A DNA stretch of 64,000 nucleotides, from NCBI GenBank assembly GCA_008690995.1, contig VRMN01000008.1, positions 496,001 through 560,000 on the forward strand, read 5' to 3'. The stretch's first letter is position 1. Every line of letters starts with the position of its first letter. The position numbers were made by a program, and so were the translations under genes. The notes beneath the pieces are model-generated. The model made no database searches and was not told the origin of the DNA. It saw nothing but the letters and a program-made list of their open reading frames with translations. Origin of the DNA: Porphyridium purpureum (Eukaryota; Rhodophyta; Bangiophyceae; Porphyridiales; Porphyridiaceae). Below are positions 36,921 through 47,182 of the stretch, one piece after another.

Positions 36921-37727
36921 TCAACTTTGTATCGTCCGGCCTGGACTGCGGACGGGGGGTTCCGGCGGAGTATCCCACCACTGTTTGACTGCCATGATCT
37001 CCGGATTGCGCGCATCCTCCATTTCAACGCGCACTCGATCGGCGACGGGTTGAGGCAAGAGCTCTTGAAATTTGGCGTCTGCGTCGCGGTAGCGGACAAG
37101 GGACACCTTGTTTAAGCTAACGGGCGGGATCTGTGTCTTGAGGGCTTTCCAAGTGCCCAGAAAGATGAGCGGCGAGTCGACGATACAAAGCGCACCAAGC
37201 ACTTCTGGATAATGGCGGGTGAGCAGCAAAATTGAGCTCTGCACGGCCAGAGGATCCACTGTACTCGCACAGAAGCCGTGGAGGTCGACGATCCACACTG
37301 CGCCCGCACCTGTGCCCGCCAGACTGAAGATCCACTCGAGCAAGTGTATGATGTGGTCATCGATGTCTGCCATGACGCTGCCCTCCGGCAAGGACGAGCC
37401 GAGCAGCGATCCGTACACGACCGGGCGGCCGAGCTTACACAACCCGACGGGCCGTAAGGGATGAGCGCGCGGGTCCTTTGCGCACGCCGCACAAACACGT
37501 CTGTGCGGCCGATTGTTCGCGCGCCACAGCAACGTCTGTATCAACGCCGCCTTGGCGTCCTCCTCGACGCCCCTATGCGCGCGCAGAAAGCGCTTCACGG
37601 TGGTGCCCGTGCAAAACGTCTGCGCCGCGGCGTCCACCAACATCTTCTCACCGTACAGCTGCGACAAGATCCGCTGCGCCGCCGCGTTTTCGGCAGCAAC
37701 CGAAGCCCCATCGGCTACATCTCCCAT
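36921..37727 (-). CDS. CRAL-TRIO (Sec14-like) lipid-binding protein
   Basis: 268 residues from an ATG. An N-terminal helical part ends in TVKRFLRAHRGV (44-55), the CRAL-TRIO-N signature. The lipid-binding domain follows: LGRPVVYGSLLG (99-110), AVWIVDLHGFCASTVDPL (143-160), YPEVLGALCIVDSPLIFLG and WKALKTQIPP, matching the conserved beta strands and gate helix of Sec14 proteins. A CAACAKDP zinc-like Cys pair near 79-82 is an addition specific to this protein. It probably carries phosphoinositides or another lipid between membranes; the ligand cannot be told. A CT tract (purine-rich on the coding strand) and two heptamers lie just upstream. Confidence 0.88.
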   Translation of the reverse strand: MGDVADGASVAAENAAAQRILSQLYGEKMLVDAAAQTFCTGTTVKRFLRAHRGVEEDAKAALIQTLLWRANNRPHRRVCAACAKDPRAHPLRPVGLCKLGRPVVYGSLLGSSLPEGSVMADIDDHIIHLLEWIFSLAGTGAGAVWIVDLHGFCASTVDPLAVQSSILLLTRHYPEVLGALCIVDSPLIFLGTWKALKTQIPPVSLNKVSLVRYRDADAKFQELLPQPVADRVRVEMEDARNPEIMAVKQWWDTPPEPPVRSPGRTIQS

Positions 37728-37782
37728 CCCTAACCCCCTCCCGTTCCCTCTGTCCCCGTCATCCCTCTTCCCCTCCTCTCTT

Positions 37783-37803
37783 TCTCTCTCTCTCTCTCTC
37801 TCT
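37783..37803. repeat. CT dinucleotide tract
   Basis: An uninterrupted CT run of about 20 bases, GA on the coding strand of the CRAL-TRIO gene, 55 bp before its ATG. It is part of the purine-rich leader seen before many genes here. Confidence 0.85.
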
Positions 37804-37878
37804 GGCCTTCTACACCGCCTCCGTCACACGACGGCGCTCTCTAAAAACTTTCCCAACAAGAAAGATTAGCCACTTCGA

Positions 37879-38100
37879 ACTGTACACCTCTTCACTGTAC
37901 GTTTATCGATGACCATCGAACGCGGTTGTTTTTGCATAAGACAACGCGGGGTGTGTACAGTGACAGGGTACATTTTATGCTGCATTTTTATGGGTTCGTT
38001 GAGAGCGATGCATCATGATCGAGCGCCAGGTGCAGAGAATAGTAAGATGGGGTTGTTTTATGATTTGCTTGTGAAATAAAGTACATTGATAGAGTACAGT
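37879..38100. promoter_or_regulatory. Bidirectional promoter with four heptamers
   Basis: ACTGTAC at 37879-37885 and 37894-37900 lie 152-173 bp upstream of the CRAL-TRIO start (read as GTACAGT on its strand). GTACAGT at 37955-37961 and 38094-38100 face NUP98, the latter 117 bp before its ATG. Each divergent gene thus has GTACAGT on its own sense strand, which suggests orientation matters. Confidence 0.6.
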
Positions 38101-38216
38101 GACATTCGAGACGAAGGGTTAAAGCGGATCGGAGCAAGATGTTGAGAGAAGGGAAAGAGGAGCGCGCGGAGAGAAGGAGAGTGCTCTTGATCTGGTGATC
38201 CCGATCTCGGCGCGGG

Positions 38217-41200
38217 ATGGCGTTTGGCGGTGCCGGTGCCGGCGCCGGCGGTGGGTTTGGGGGGACTCAGAACCGGTCGTTGTTTGGAGGAGGCGCCCCA
38301 GGGGCCGCGCAGCAGCCGGCGATGGGCGGAGGCTTGTTTGGCGCGCGCTTCCAGGTCGGCGTTTGGCCAGCCCCAGCAGGCGTCGGCATTTGGGCAGCCG
38401 CAGCAGACGTCTGCGTTTGGGCAGCCGCAACAAGGGTCAGCATTTGGGCAGCCGCAGCAGGCGCCGGCGTTTGGAGGAGGCTTCGGAAATACGGGCGCGG
38501 GCTCGGCTTTTGGGGCTGCGCCGGCTGCGGGCGGCGGATTTTTCGGCGCGCAGCCGCAGCAACAGCAACAGGCCTCGCCATTTGGCGCTGCGCCGGCGGG
38601 CGCAGGCGGCGGCGGCTTGTTCGGTGCGCAGACTGCGGGTCCCGCCGGGAATCCCGGTGGTGGAGGACTGTTCGGCGCGCCACAGCAGCCGCAGCAGGCG
38701 TTCGGCGGCGGAGGGAGCCTGTTCGGCTCCGCGGCACAAGCGCAACCGCAGAACGCCGGCGGGAGTCTGTTTGGTGGCGGCGCAAGTACAGGCTTTGGTG
38801 CCGCCCCGGGTATTAATACAAGCCCGTTCGGTGCGCCGGCTCTACCAGGCGACGCCGCAAAACCATTATTTGGTGCGCCGTCATCAGGCGGAACGGGAAG
38901 CTTATTCGGCGGCGGTTCGGGCGCGTCGCCGTTTGGCGGCGGCTTTGGCGGCGGCGCTGGGCAGGGCACGGGGCTGGGTGCATCGTCGGGTACTTCGTCA
39001 GTCAAGTTTCAGATCCAGCAGGAGTACGATTCGTCTTCGGGCCAGTCGCTCCGTTACCACTCGATCTGCATGATGCCCGCGTACAAGGACAAGTGCTGCG
39101 ACGAGCTACGGTACGAGGACTACCTCGCAGGAAACAAAGGCGGAGGCGTGGGCGGGGCATTTGGCACTGGCGCCGCCGCGCCGGGGCAGCAGTCCTCTCC
39201 GTTCGGCTCCAATGCGGGCGCTCCTGCGGGAGGCGGTTTGTTCGGCGTCGGTGGCGGTGGATTTGGTGGACAGCAGCAGCCATCAGCATTTGGCGCAGCA
39301 GCACCCTCCGCGGGAACTGGCGCGTTTGGCGCAAAACCGCCCTTGTTCGGTGGGAGCCCTGCACAAGGAATGAGCTTTGGTAACGCGGCGCAAGGCTCGG
39401 CATTTGGTGCCCCAGCTGGTGGCGCCGGAACGTCCTTGTTTGGTCAACCGCAACAGCAGCAAGCTGGTGGTCTTTTTGGACCGACGGCACAGGGTGGAGG
39501 GCTCTTTGGCGGGACACAGCAGCATGGACAACAACCGTCGTCAAGCCTTTTTGGTGGCGGAACCGCGGGCGCTGCTAGTGGCAGTATGTTCGGCAGCTCC
39601 AATGCCGGTGGTGGTCTGTTTGGCGGAGGCACCGCTCAGTCGCAGTCCGCCTTTGGGGCTCCAAGCGGTGGAACCGGTGGTGGGCTGTTTGGCGGCGGCG
39701 GCTTTGGCGCTGCAGCCGGCGGCGGTGCGTTTGGGAATAAGCCCGCGGGTACAGGCGGTAGCCTGTTTGGCCAGCCACAGCAGCAGCAGTCCGGCACAGG
39801 TGGCTTTGGCTTATTCGGCGGAGCTCCGGGGCAAAGTCAATCGGCGTTCGGCGGAGGAGCTACTACCATGGGCGGATTCGGAGGCGGAGCGCAATCGGGA
39901 CCATCGCTGTTTGGAGCGAACACGGGTTCGGCGTTCGGAAGCTCTCCTGGAGGTGGCTTTGGCGGCTTGCAGCAGCAACAACAACAACAGCAACCAGCCA
40001 CTAGTGCTTTCGGCGGCGGCGGCGGCGGCGGATTCGGAACGAGCCCATTTGGCGGCGGGACGCTTGGTGGTCAGCAACAGACACAGCAACAAGGAGCCGG
40101 AGGGGGATTATTTGGCGGGGGTGGTGCCTTTGGGGGTACCGGCGGCGCTGGGGCGGGCTCTTTGTTTGGAAGCAAACCTGCGACCACCGGTTTGGGCAAT
40201 GGCGGCTCGCTCTTTGGCGCGGCTGCGCCACAAGGGAGTCCCAACACCAACAACGGTCTGTACCGAGTAGGCACGCTCGGTGGAGGGGGCTTAAATTTGG
40301 GCACTGGCGGATTCGGCGGCGCCGGCGGCGGACTGGGAGGATCGGGTCTCGGCGGCGGCTTTGGAGGACTAGGGCAAGATGCGAACAAGCAGCAGCCTTT
40401 CAATTTTTCTACTGGTCTCGGCGGCGGTGCTGGCGGAGGAGGACTCGGTGGTAACAATAACTTGTTCGGTGGGAGCCCACAGGGAGGAGGAGCGTTTGGT
40501 GGTGGGTTTGGCGGTGGGTTTGGCGGTCTCGGAGGAGGCAACCTGGGACATGCGCTGCCTATGCAACAGCCCCAGCAGCCTCAGCCAGGTGCGTTTTGGT
40601 CTCCAGGTGGTGTTGGAGCTGGCGGCGCGGGAGTTCCTCCGCAGAGCATGTTCGCCAATGTGAGCATGAACCCCTACGGCTCAAACCCACTTTTTGCCAA
40701 TACCCAGGATGGAAGCGCATCCGCCATCCAAGCGCAGCAGGCTGGACAGGGCCAGGCACAAGGGGCATTCAATCCGAGCGCGGCGAACGGTGGCCAACAC
40801 GTGAACCCGTATCAGCACCCAACGTTTGCGTATCGGCGCCTGCCCCGCACAACCGCGCGCGCGCGACCGCGCACCGCCGTGCGGCCCTACGTTTCTGCGC
40901 GTGTCTGGGAAGAGGGTTATGTCCGCGGCTCTGGTGTAACAGCAACTGACTCGGCCTTAGTGTCCAGTCTCTTCCAGCCTCCTGCAACGCCGATGCATGT
41001 GTCTTCATTCGGACTGAGCCCACAACAGAAACCGTTTAGCAGCGGCAGTGGTTTTGGATTTGGTGGGCAGCAACAAAAGCCGCAGACGACTTTTTCCTCT
41101 CCAGCGGCATTTAGCATCGGTCAGTTTCAGCATCAGCACCAGCAACTCCCACAGCAGCGTTTCGGTGCGAATGGAAGTAGCCCGCTGGGCGTGAATCCTT

Positions 41201-44200
41201 TTCACCCCGCGTACCGCGCGCTTCATACAAGCGGTGTGAAGAAGCTCGTCATCAACCCACAACCGCCGCTGTCGGCACGGTCAATCACCACGCACCATAG
41301 TGACCGGGATCCTCTGTCTGAAGCACCAGCAAATCCGTCTCCTGCTCTTGAAGATGCGGCTGAGGGTGGTGGTTCTGCTGCTCGGGCAAATGCCATGAAT
41401 GTGTCGAAGTCTCCGTCACCGTCCCCGCAGCGAGACCAGAGAACTGGCGTACTTTCAGTAGCCGGCGAAGTGCCGGCTGTCAAGCCGACGCCGCGCCGGC
41501 GGCCGGGCCAGTTTGTCGGTGCCGATGTTGGCGGGAGCACCAATATGCGCAGCCCTGATCATGCAGGTGGCTTGTCCTCCGCGGAACGGCAGCAGAGCGG
41601 CAGCCACAGCAACCGTGTATATGAGTCGTATCGCGATTTTTACAGCGAGAATGTGTACCCGCTCAACGACTCTACCACTGGCAGTGTTGGCGGCGGCAAT
41701 GTGAGCAGTGTCCCTGTCTTTGACGTGGAGGATGAGCAAGAGCGTACAGGCACTGGGTCCCGAAGAGATGAAACGACAGGCACATCTTCTCCATCTGCGC
41801 GTGCACAAGAGTCATCGCAGCATGAGTCCGAACCGGAGCCTCCTGTGCTGACGCGGGCCGGATACTATACGCGACCATCGATGGCAGCACTACGGAGCAT
41901 GACGCAGGCCGAACTTGCACGTGTAGAAGGTTTTACGGTGGGGCGCAAAGCGTGGGGCGAGGTGATGTGGTTTGGGCGCACGGACGTGCGCGGGCTTGAT
42001 CTGGACGCCATTGTTTTCATTGAGCCGCGCGAAGTTGTGGTGTATCCTGACGGTTATGGAGAGAAGCCACCTGAGGGCGCCGCTCTCAACAAGCCTGCTC
42101 TGGTGAGGCTGTTGCGCGTGTGGAAGCTTAGTAAGGAGACCGGCGCACCGACGACGGATCCAAGCGCAATCAAGCTATTTGCGAAGAAGCTCAAAGCGCA
42201 TTGCGATAAGGAGAGTATCACCTTTGTGCGCTACGAGGGCACGGAGGGGCTTTGGGAATTTGAGGTAGAGCATTTTAGCAGATACGGATTTGATGATGAA
42301 GATGACGAGGAGGAGAATGCGGCCGACCAGCTGGAACAGGAAGCGAGCGGGACGCAGCAGCGGCGTGCGCGAGACAGAGGCGAGGGACGCGTCGACGGTG
42401 AGCAGCTTGAGCGAAGAACTTTCAAGTCGGTTTCGAGCTACGGTATCCCTGCGTGGTCTGATGAAAGTGAAAGTGAGGATGAAGGGGACGATGAACGTCC
42501 CCGCTTGCCAACTAGTAGCGCTGTGGATCCGGCCGTGGTGGCTGTGGCGGCCGGGGCAGAGCTTGACAACTCGGGGCGGCGCTTCATCGGGACTCCCCAG
42601 ATTCTGCGCAGCCTCGAAGCGTCACGTATTCAGCAAATGCGTGCAGCCATGTTTACCCCGGCTTTTGCGCCTTCAAAGCCGGTTCAGCCGGATCAAGGTG
42701 CTTTTGATATCGGCCAGAATGTGAATAGAGAAGCGCCACAATCCCGCACGGATATGCGTCGGAAGAAGAGGCAAATCCAAACGGGCGGGTCCGAAGTCGC
42801 CGTCGCGTGGCCAGAATCATTGCCTTCCGAAGGCGACGCTGAAGAGTCCATGTCTATGGTGACGCAGACGGAGGCTCCAATATCGTCTGGCGGTGTCGAG
42901 CAAGCACCTCTTCCCAAGCCGCCGACGATTCTTCTTTTTCAGAGTCGCACCGTGATTCCAATACGTGAGACTATACAGTTCATGCCGAAGGGGCGGGAGC
43001 AATCGAATGCGCACCATGATGCCTACCGGTTGGACGCTGGGTACCGAATGTCACGCTCGTTTCGTATCGGCTTTGGCACCGGAGGGCAACTGTGTTCGCC
43101 GCGCGTATCGGCCCCGACGCACTTGTTTTCGGGCGCCTCGTCATTGACCACACAAACCCAGCAGCAGCATCGATTCCAGATCCAGATTACGAGGCCCGCG
43201 CTACCGACGGAGCGCGACGCGTACGAAGCAATGCTTAGCGTGCATGCCAGCTTGTGGCTGGAGTCGCAGGAGCTGAGTGTCGGCAGAAGTGTTGCTGCCA
43301 ACTTGACCAGTGCCGCCGAAATGAAACGACCTTCACTGACTGGCTGTTTCGTGGGCGAGGGTGGGTTGAGTTCAGGGCCTGATGCGCACAACCGACGTCA
43401 TCTGGTGCGGCGAGCCAATGACGCGCTGGATACGTATGCCCGTGCCGCGGAGCAAAAGTCATTCCGGGATGCGCAGTACTTTAGCGCTGTCTTTCAGCTG
43501 CTGGCGGCTATTTATCGACAGGACAGCGTAGAGGATTCACTTGTGGCGAATATTGGACACGCGCAGGGCGCTCTATCGGTGCGGCGCGCACAGCTCGCTT
43601 CACAGCGCGCCTCTGCCTGGTTGCGCAAAATGGCACTCGGCAACAGCTTGGAATCGAGCGAATTCGCTTCCATTCTCGACCGGATTTTCATACTGCTAGC
43701 GAGTGGGGATGTTGATCAAGCTGCAAATGCTGCGTTGGAGCACCATGCGCCTCACCTCGCGCTGATGCTTTCACAGGCGGCAGTCGCTCCTGGCACAGCA
43801 TTTGCGGCTGACACTGCTGCATTTGCCGAGCAGCTACGGGCACAAAGTGACGAGCTAGAACCCCTTGGCGACCATGTTAAGCAGCAGCAGCGGATGCGGG
43901 ATATTGTGCTACTCCTCAGCGGGCAGGTGGACCAGGTGAGCGGCGTCCTTCATTTGCCATGGTTGAGTGTCTTGGCGTGTCACTTTTGGTATGGTGCTGG
44001 TCGCAGCTGTGTGGCGAAGCCCCAGGGAGCACCGCTGCCGGTTTCGGACTTTTCGACGTGCCAGCAGTTGTGCACAGCGTTCGAGGCCTATGCCGATCTT
44101 TGGCCCAAGTGCGCCGAGCACGTCTGCGCCCATCCGACGCCTGCTTACTACGAAGCGCGCGATCGCGCGAACGTGGGTGCAGACGCTGAGTCACCACCCA

Positions 44201-45462
44201 AGGATGTTGTGTATTTGATATTGGCCCTGTACTCGGGTGTTGGAAGAGGCACGCTTGAAGCCATGCTTGACCCGCGGTGCTGGGGCACGCGCAAGAACCT
44301 GATGGATTACCGGCTGCCATGGCATGCGTACCAGATGTTGGTGGCAGTGACGGGCGCGCGGCCTGCTCTGCGCGCGCCTGTGGATATTCATGAGAACTTT
44401 GCGGCACAGCTTGAGAACGCGGGACTGATGACTTGGTCACTGTATGTCCGCGCGGCGGGAATGGAAGGATCCGGCACGCGTGGTAGCGCATACGCCGAAG
44501 CGCAGTTTCGGAGCGCGTTGCAGCGATTGTATCCGAAACTGTGCACCGAAACGGTCATGGTCGGTAGAACCGAGCGTATGCGCGCTGACGTGTTCCTCGT
44601 TGATCATCTTTGCGTACCGCAAGCATGGCTTTTTGAAGCCAAGGCGCTGTGGCAGCGCTACGAAATGTTTGACATTCGGGAGGCGCAGACTAGGCTTGCG
44701 CTCAGCCAACTCTTGCTGCAAGACCGCTGGAGCGATGCGACAAGGGCGGCAGAGCTCGACCTTGACCTCGGTCTGGCGGCGCTGAACGAGGCGCACGCCG
44801 TGCTCGCGCGGCGCGTTTTCCCCGCGGTGGTGGCCCAGATTGCACAGCGTCAGCAGCCTGCTCTGCGGGGTCAGACCAAAGCAAGTGGCTCGGCGCTGCA
44901 TTCGGCGCTGCCTGTGCTCAGCGGACCGTCTGAGCGCGCAGCGGTGCAAAAGTTGAGCGCACAGCTTGAGCAGGTTGAGCGCCTCGCTGGCGGTCGGATC
45001 GACGCCATTGCAGCCTGGAGCAGCTTAGGACGCGTGTTTCTCTTTTGGTTGCACTTGGTGGACGACGCGGCAGATCATGATGCTGCGCGCCGAGACCTAC
45101 CGCGGCTGCATGAGATGGCGCAGGCGCTGCTGCGCACGGCGGTGGAGCTACGGCGGGGCGCGCCCAAAGCCGTGGATGGATCTGTGGCCCTGCGCGACCG
45201 GGCGGGCGTAGACGTGACGCTGCTGGTCTTGGCGGACACGGTGGTGGCGCTGCAGCGTGCGTGCACGGTGCGGATGCGCGAGGCGATTGAGATCAACGGC
45301 GCTGATGCGGACGCGGTGGACGAGCTCAAGGCCGCGACGCAGCTCTGCGCGGACGACCTGGTCGCGCTGCAGGACCTGACGAGCACGAGCCTCAAGCTGC
45401 GGCTCATGGGCGAGTACAGCTTTGAGGAGAAATTCGGCGACGCGCGGCGCTGGTTTGTGTAA
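38217..45462 (+). CDS. NUP98: NUP98-NUP96 nucleoporin precursor (frame change near 38355)
   Basis: A precursor of about 2410 residues that cleaves itself into the FG nucleoporin NUP98 and the scaffold NUP96. The only usable ATG (38217) starts an FG-type sequence (MAFGGAGAG, later SLFGGG and GGGLFGA), but that frame fails after about 38355. The long frame that carries everything else has no ATG until residue 280 or so. The long frame shows FG/GLFG repeats to about 920, a Gle2-binding (GLEBS) segment near 260-300 (YHSICMMPAYKDKCCDELRY), the autoproteolytic domain from about 1220 with the cleavage motif HFSRYG (H1350-F1351-S1352), then the helical NUP96 part. The join needs either one base fewer in the sequence or a 79-nt intron at 38276-38354 (see findings). 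A purine-rich leader and GTACAGT precede it. Confidence 0.93.
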
Positions 45463-47182
45463 TGCCGGAAGGCGTGTGCGGTGTGCCGATATTCGCCGTA
45501 GGATGTGAGCCGTTCGCCGACCGACGCTGGCGCGACCATCGACACGCCATCGCGCTATGGCCGAATCGCCGCGCGGCGGGCGAAATGCGCGTCGATTCTC
45601 CGCTGCACGAGCCCGGAAGATTTCTCCCGCGCGCGGCCGACTGGACCGTGGCGCGGCACTGGCGGACGGCGGATGAGGATCGATGCGCTTGCCGTCATCG
45701 CGCTGCTGGCGTCACGCTGTGCATGTGCGCGCGCGCGCACGCGTAGGCGCGCCGCACGCCATCCGTTTACACCACCAGCCGCTTTATACACTCCCCGCAT
45801 TCAACAATCAAGGCACGCACGAACATCTCTGGCTCGGTGTCCAACGGCAACCGCGCGTTTCTCCCGCCTTCCCACTCAAAGACGATCGCGGTGACGTGTC
45901 AACACCCCCCTACAGAACACATAATAAAAAAAGGCGATTCTACGCCATTCCATTCCTTCCCCCAAGCCATCATCCTCTCCACCAACACACCAACGCAGAC
46001 ACGCTGTATCGATATTCAATCGTTCGATATTCCGCGCGCGCGCGCGCCTTTTCTCCTCTCGATCGATCCGTGGTCAATCTAGCCACAAACCCCCACCCCC
46101 TCCTTCCCTTTTTCATGCTTGCTCACCCAAAAATAGCGCGGCGCGCCTCACCTGATTGCGCGTCATTTCGACATGTTTCTCAAGACGCCATTCTGTATGA
46201 GGTGCGAGCATACTCCCGCCGTTCTCCGCGCGCGCTTTACACACGCGTGTCGTGCTGTGTGTCTCGCTCCATTCCGCACGGCGGCAGATGTGCTTGATCT
46301 GAACGAGCAAGCACGCCTGTGTAACAGACGGTGTGTTTTTACCAGGACCGTTGCCGGCGGCTTGCGACGCGGAGATTTTTAGACGCGCGTGGGTCTGTGA
46401 GACACGCCGCGTGCGGGCTGGAAGACAATGCCCGACGCCGCCGCCGACGGGAGTGCTGACGGTGTGAGAACGTGAGAACGCGAGAAAGCATGCTTGCGTG
46501 ACACGTACACAAGTGCAAACATGCAACCGCCGCGATACTTGTGTGTGTGTGCGTTCGTGCGTGCATGCGTGATTTTGTGTGCGTTCCCCCCCCCCTATTT
46601 GTGTTTGGGTTTCTTTCGACAGGTGTCCGATTTGTGTGTGTGTGTGTGTGCATGTGTGTCCATGTTTTGTGTGTGTGGAAGGCGAAACGCGCACCACTTC
46701 AAACCTGCACATCGCTGTGTATCGCACCCTCGCGGGATCTTGTGATGGCGTGTGCTGCGTGTGTTGCGTGTCTGTCCGTGACTGAATGAATGTGCGCATG
46801 CTGGTGGTAATGGTGGTGGTGGTGGTGTGTGTCTGTAGCAAGTGCTGGATCAGCAGGTATAAAAGTTAAGCGCAAGAGACAGTCACGCACGTGCGCGCAC
46901 TGAGAGGGAGGGACAGAGAGGCACACAGACAGACAGAGAGCGTGTGTGACGCAAGAAGGGAGCAAGGGAGGCAAGAGAAGCAAAGTGGATGGGTGGGTAG
47001 AAGGAGGGGAAGCAAGGGGGACACGAGCAACGTGCGCATCGAGGTTTGCAGAGGCAAGTGCTGTGTGTTGAAGAGGGAGGTGCAGAGACGAGCGAACGAC
47101 GGAGCGCGCCAAACAGGGCGGCTGGATGGTTGCGAGGAGGCGTTGAGCGCCGGGATAGAGAGAGAGAGACAGACAGACGTGC
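45463..47182. other. 1.7-kb low-complexity upstream region of the MAP kinase
   Basis: No supported gene. Between about 46530 and 46830 the plus strand is GT-rich (pure GT runs near 46632-46650 and GGT runs near 46803-46826), and the long frames read through it are Thr/His or Cys/Val repeats, i.e. spurious. A TATA box is at 46858, followed by a purine-rich leader of about 300 bp. Confidence 0.5.
46858..46865 (+). promoter_or_regulatory. TATA box of the MAP kinase gene
   Basis: CAGGTATAAAAGTTAAG lies 325 bp before the first ATG (47183). The intervening leader is very rich in G and A (GAGAGGGAGGGACAGAGAGG and similar). Confidence 0.6.

Noticed and set aside
46113-46841. 242-residue Thr/His-rich minus frame and its neighbour at 46699-47487
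   Set aside because: Translated GT/CA repeats and purine-rich leader of the MAP kinase; no protein-like composition.
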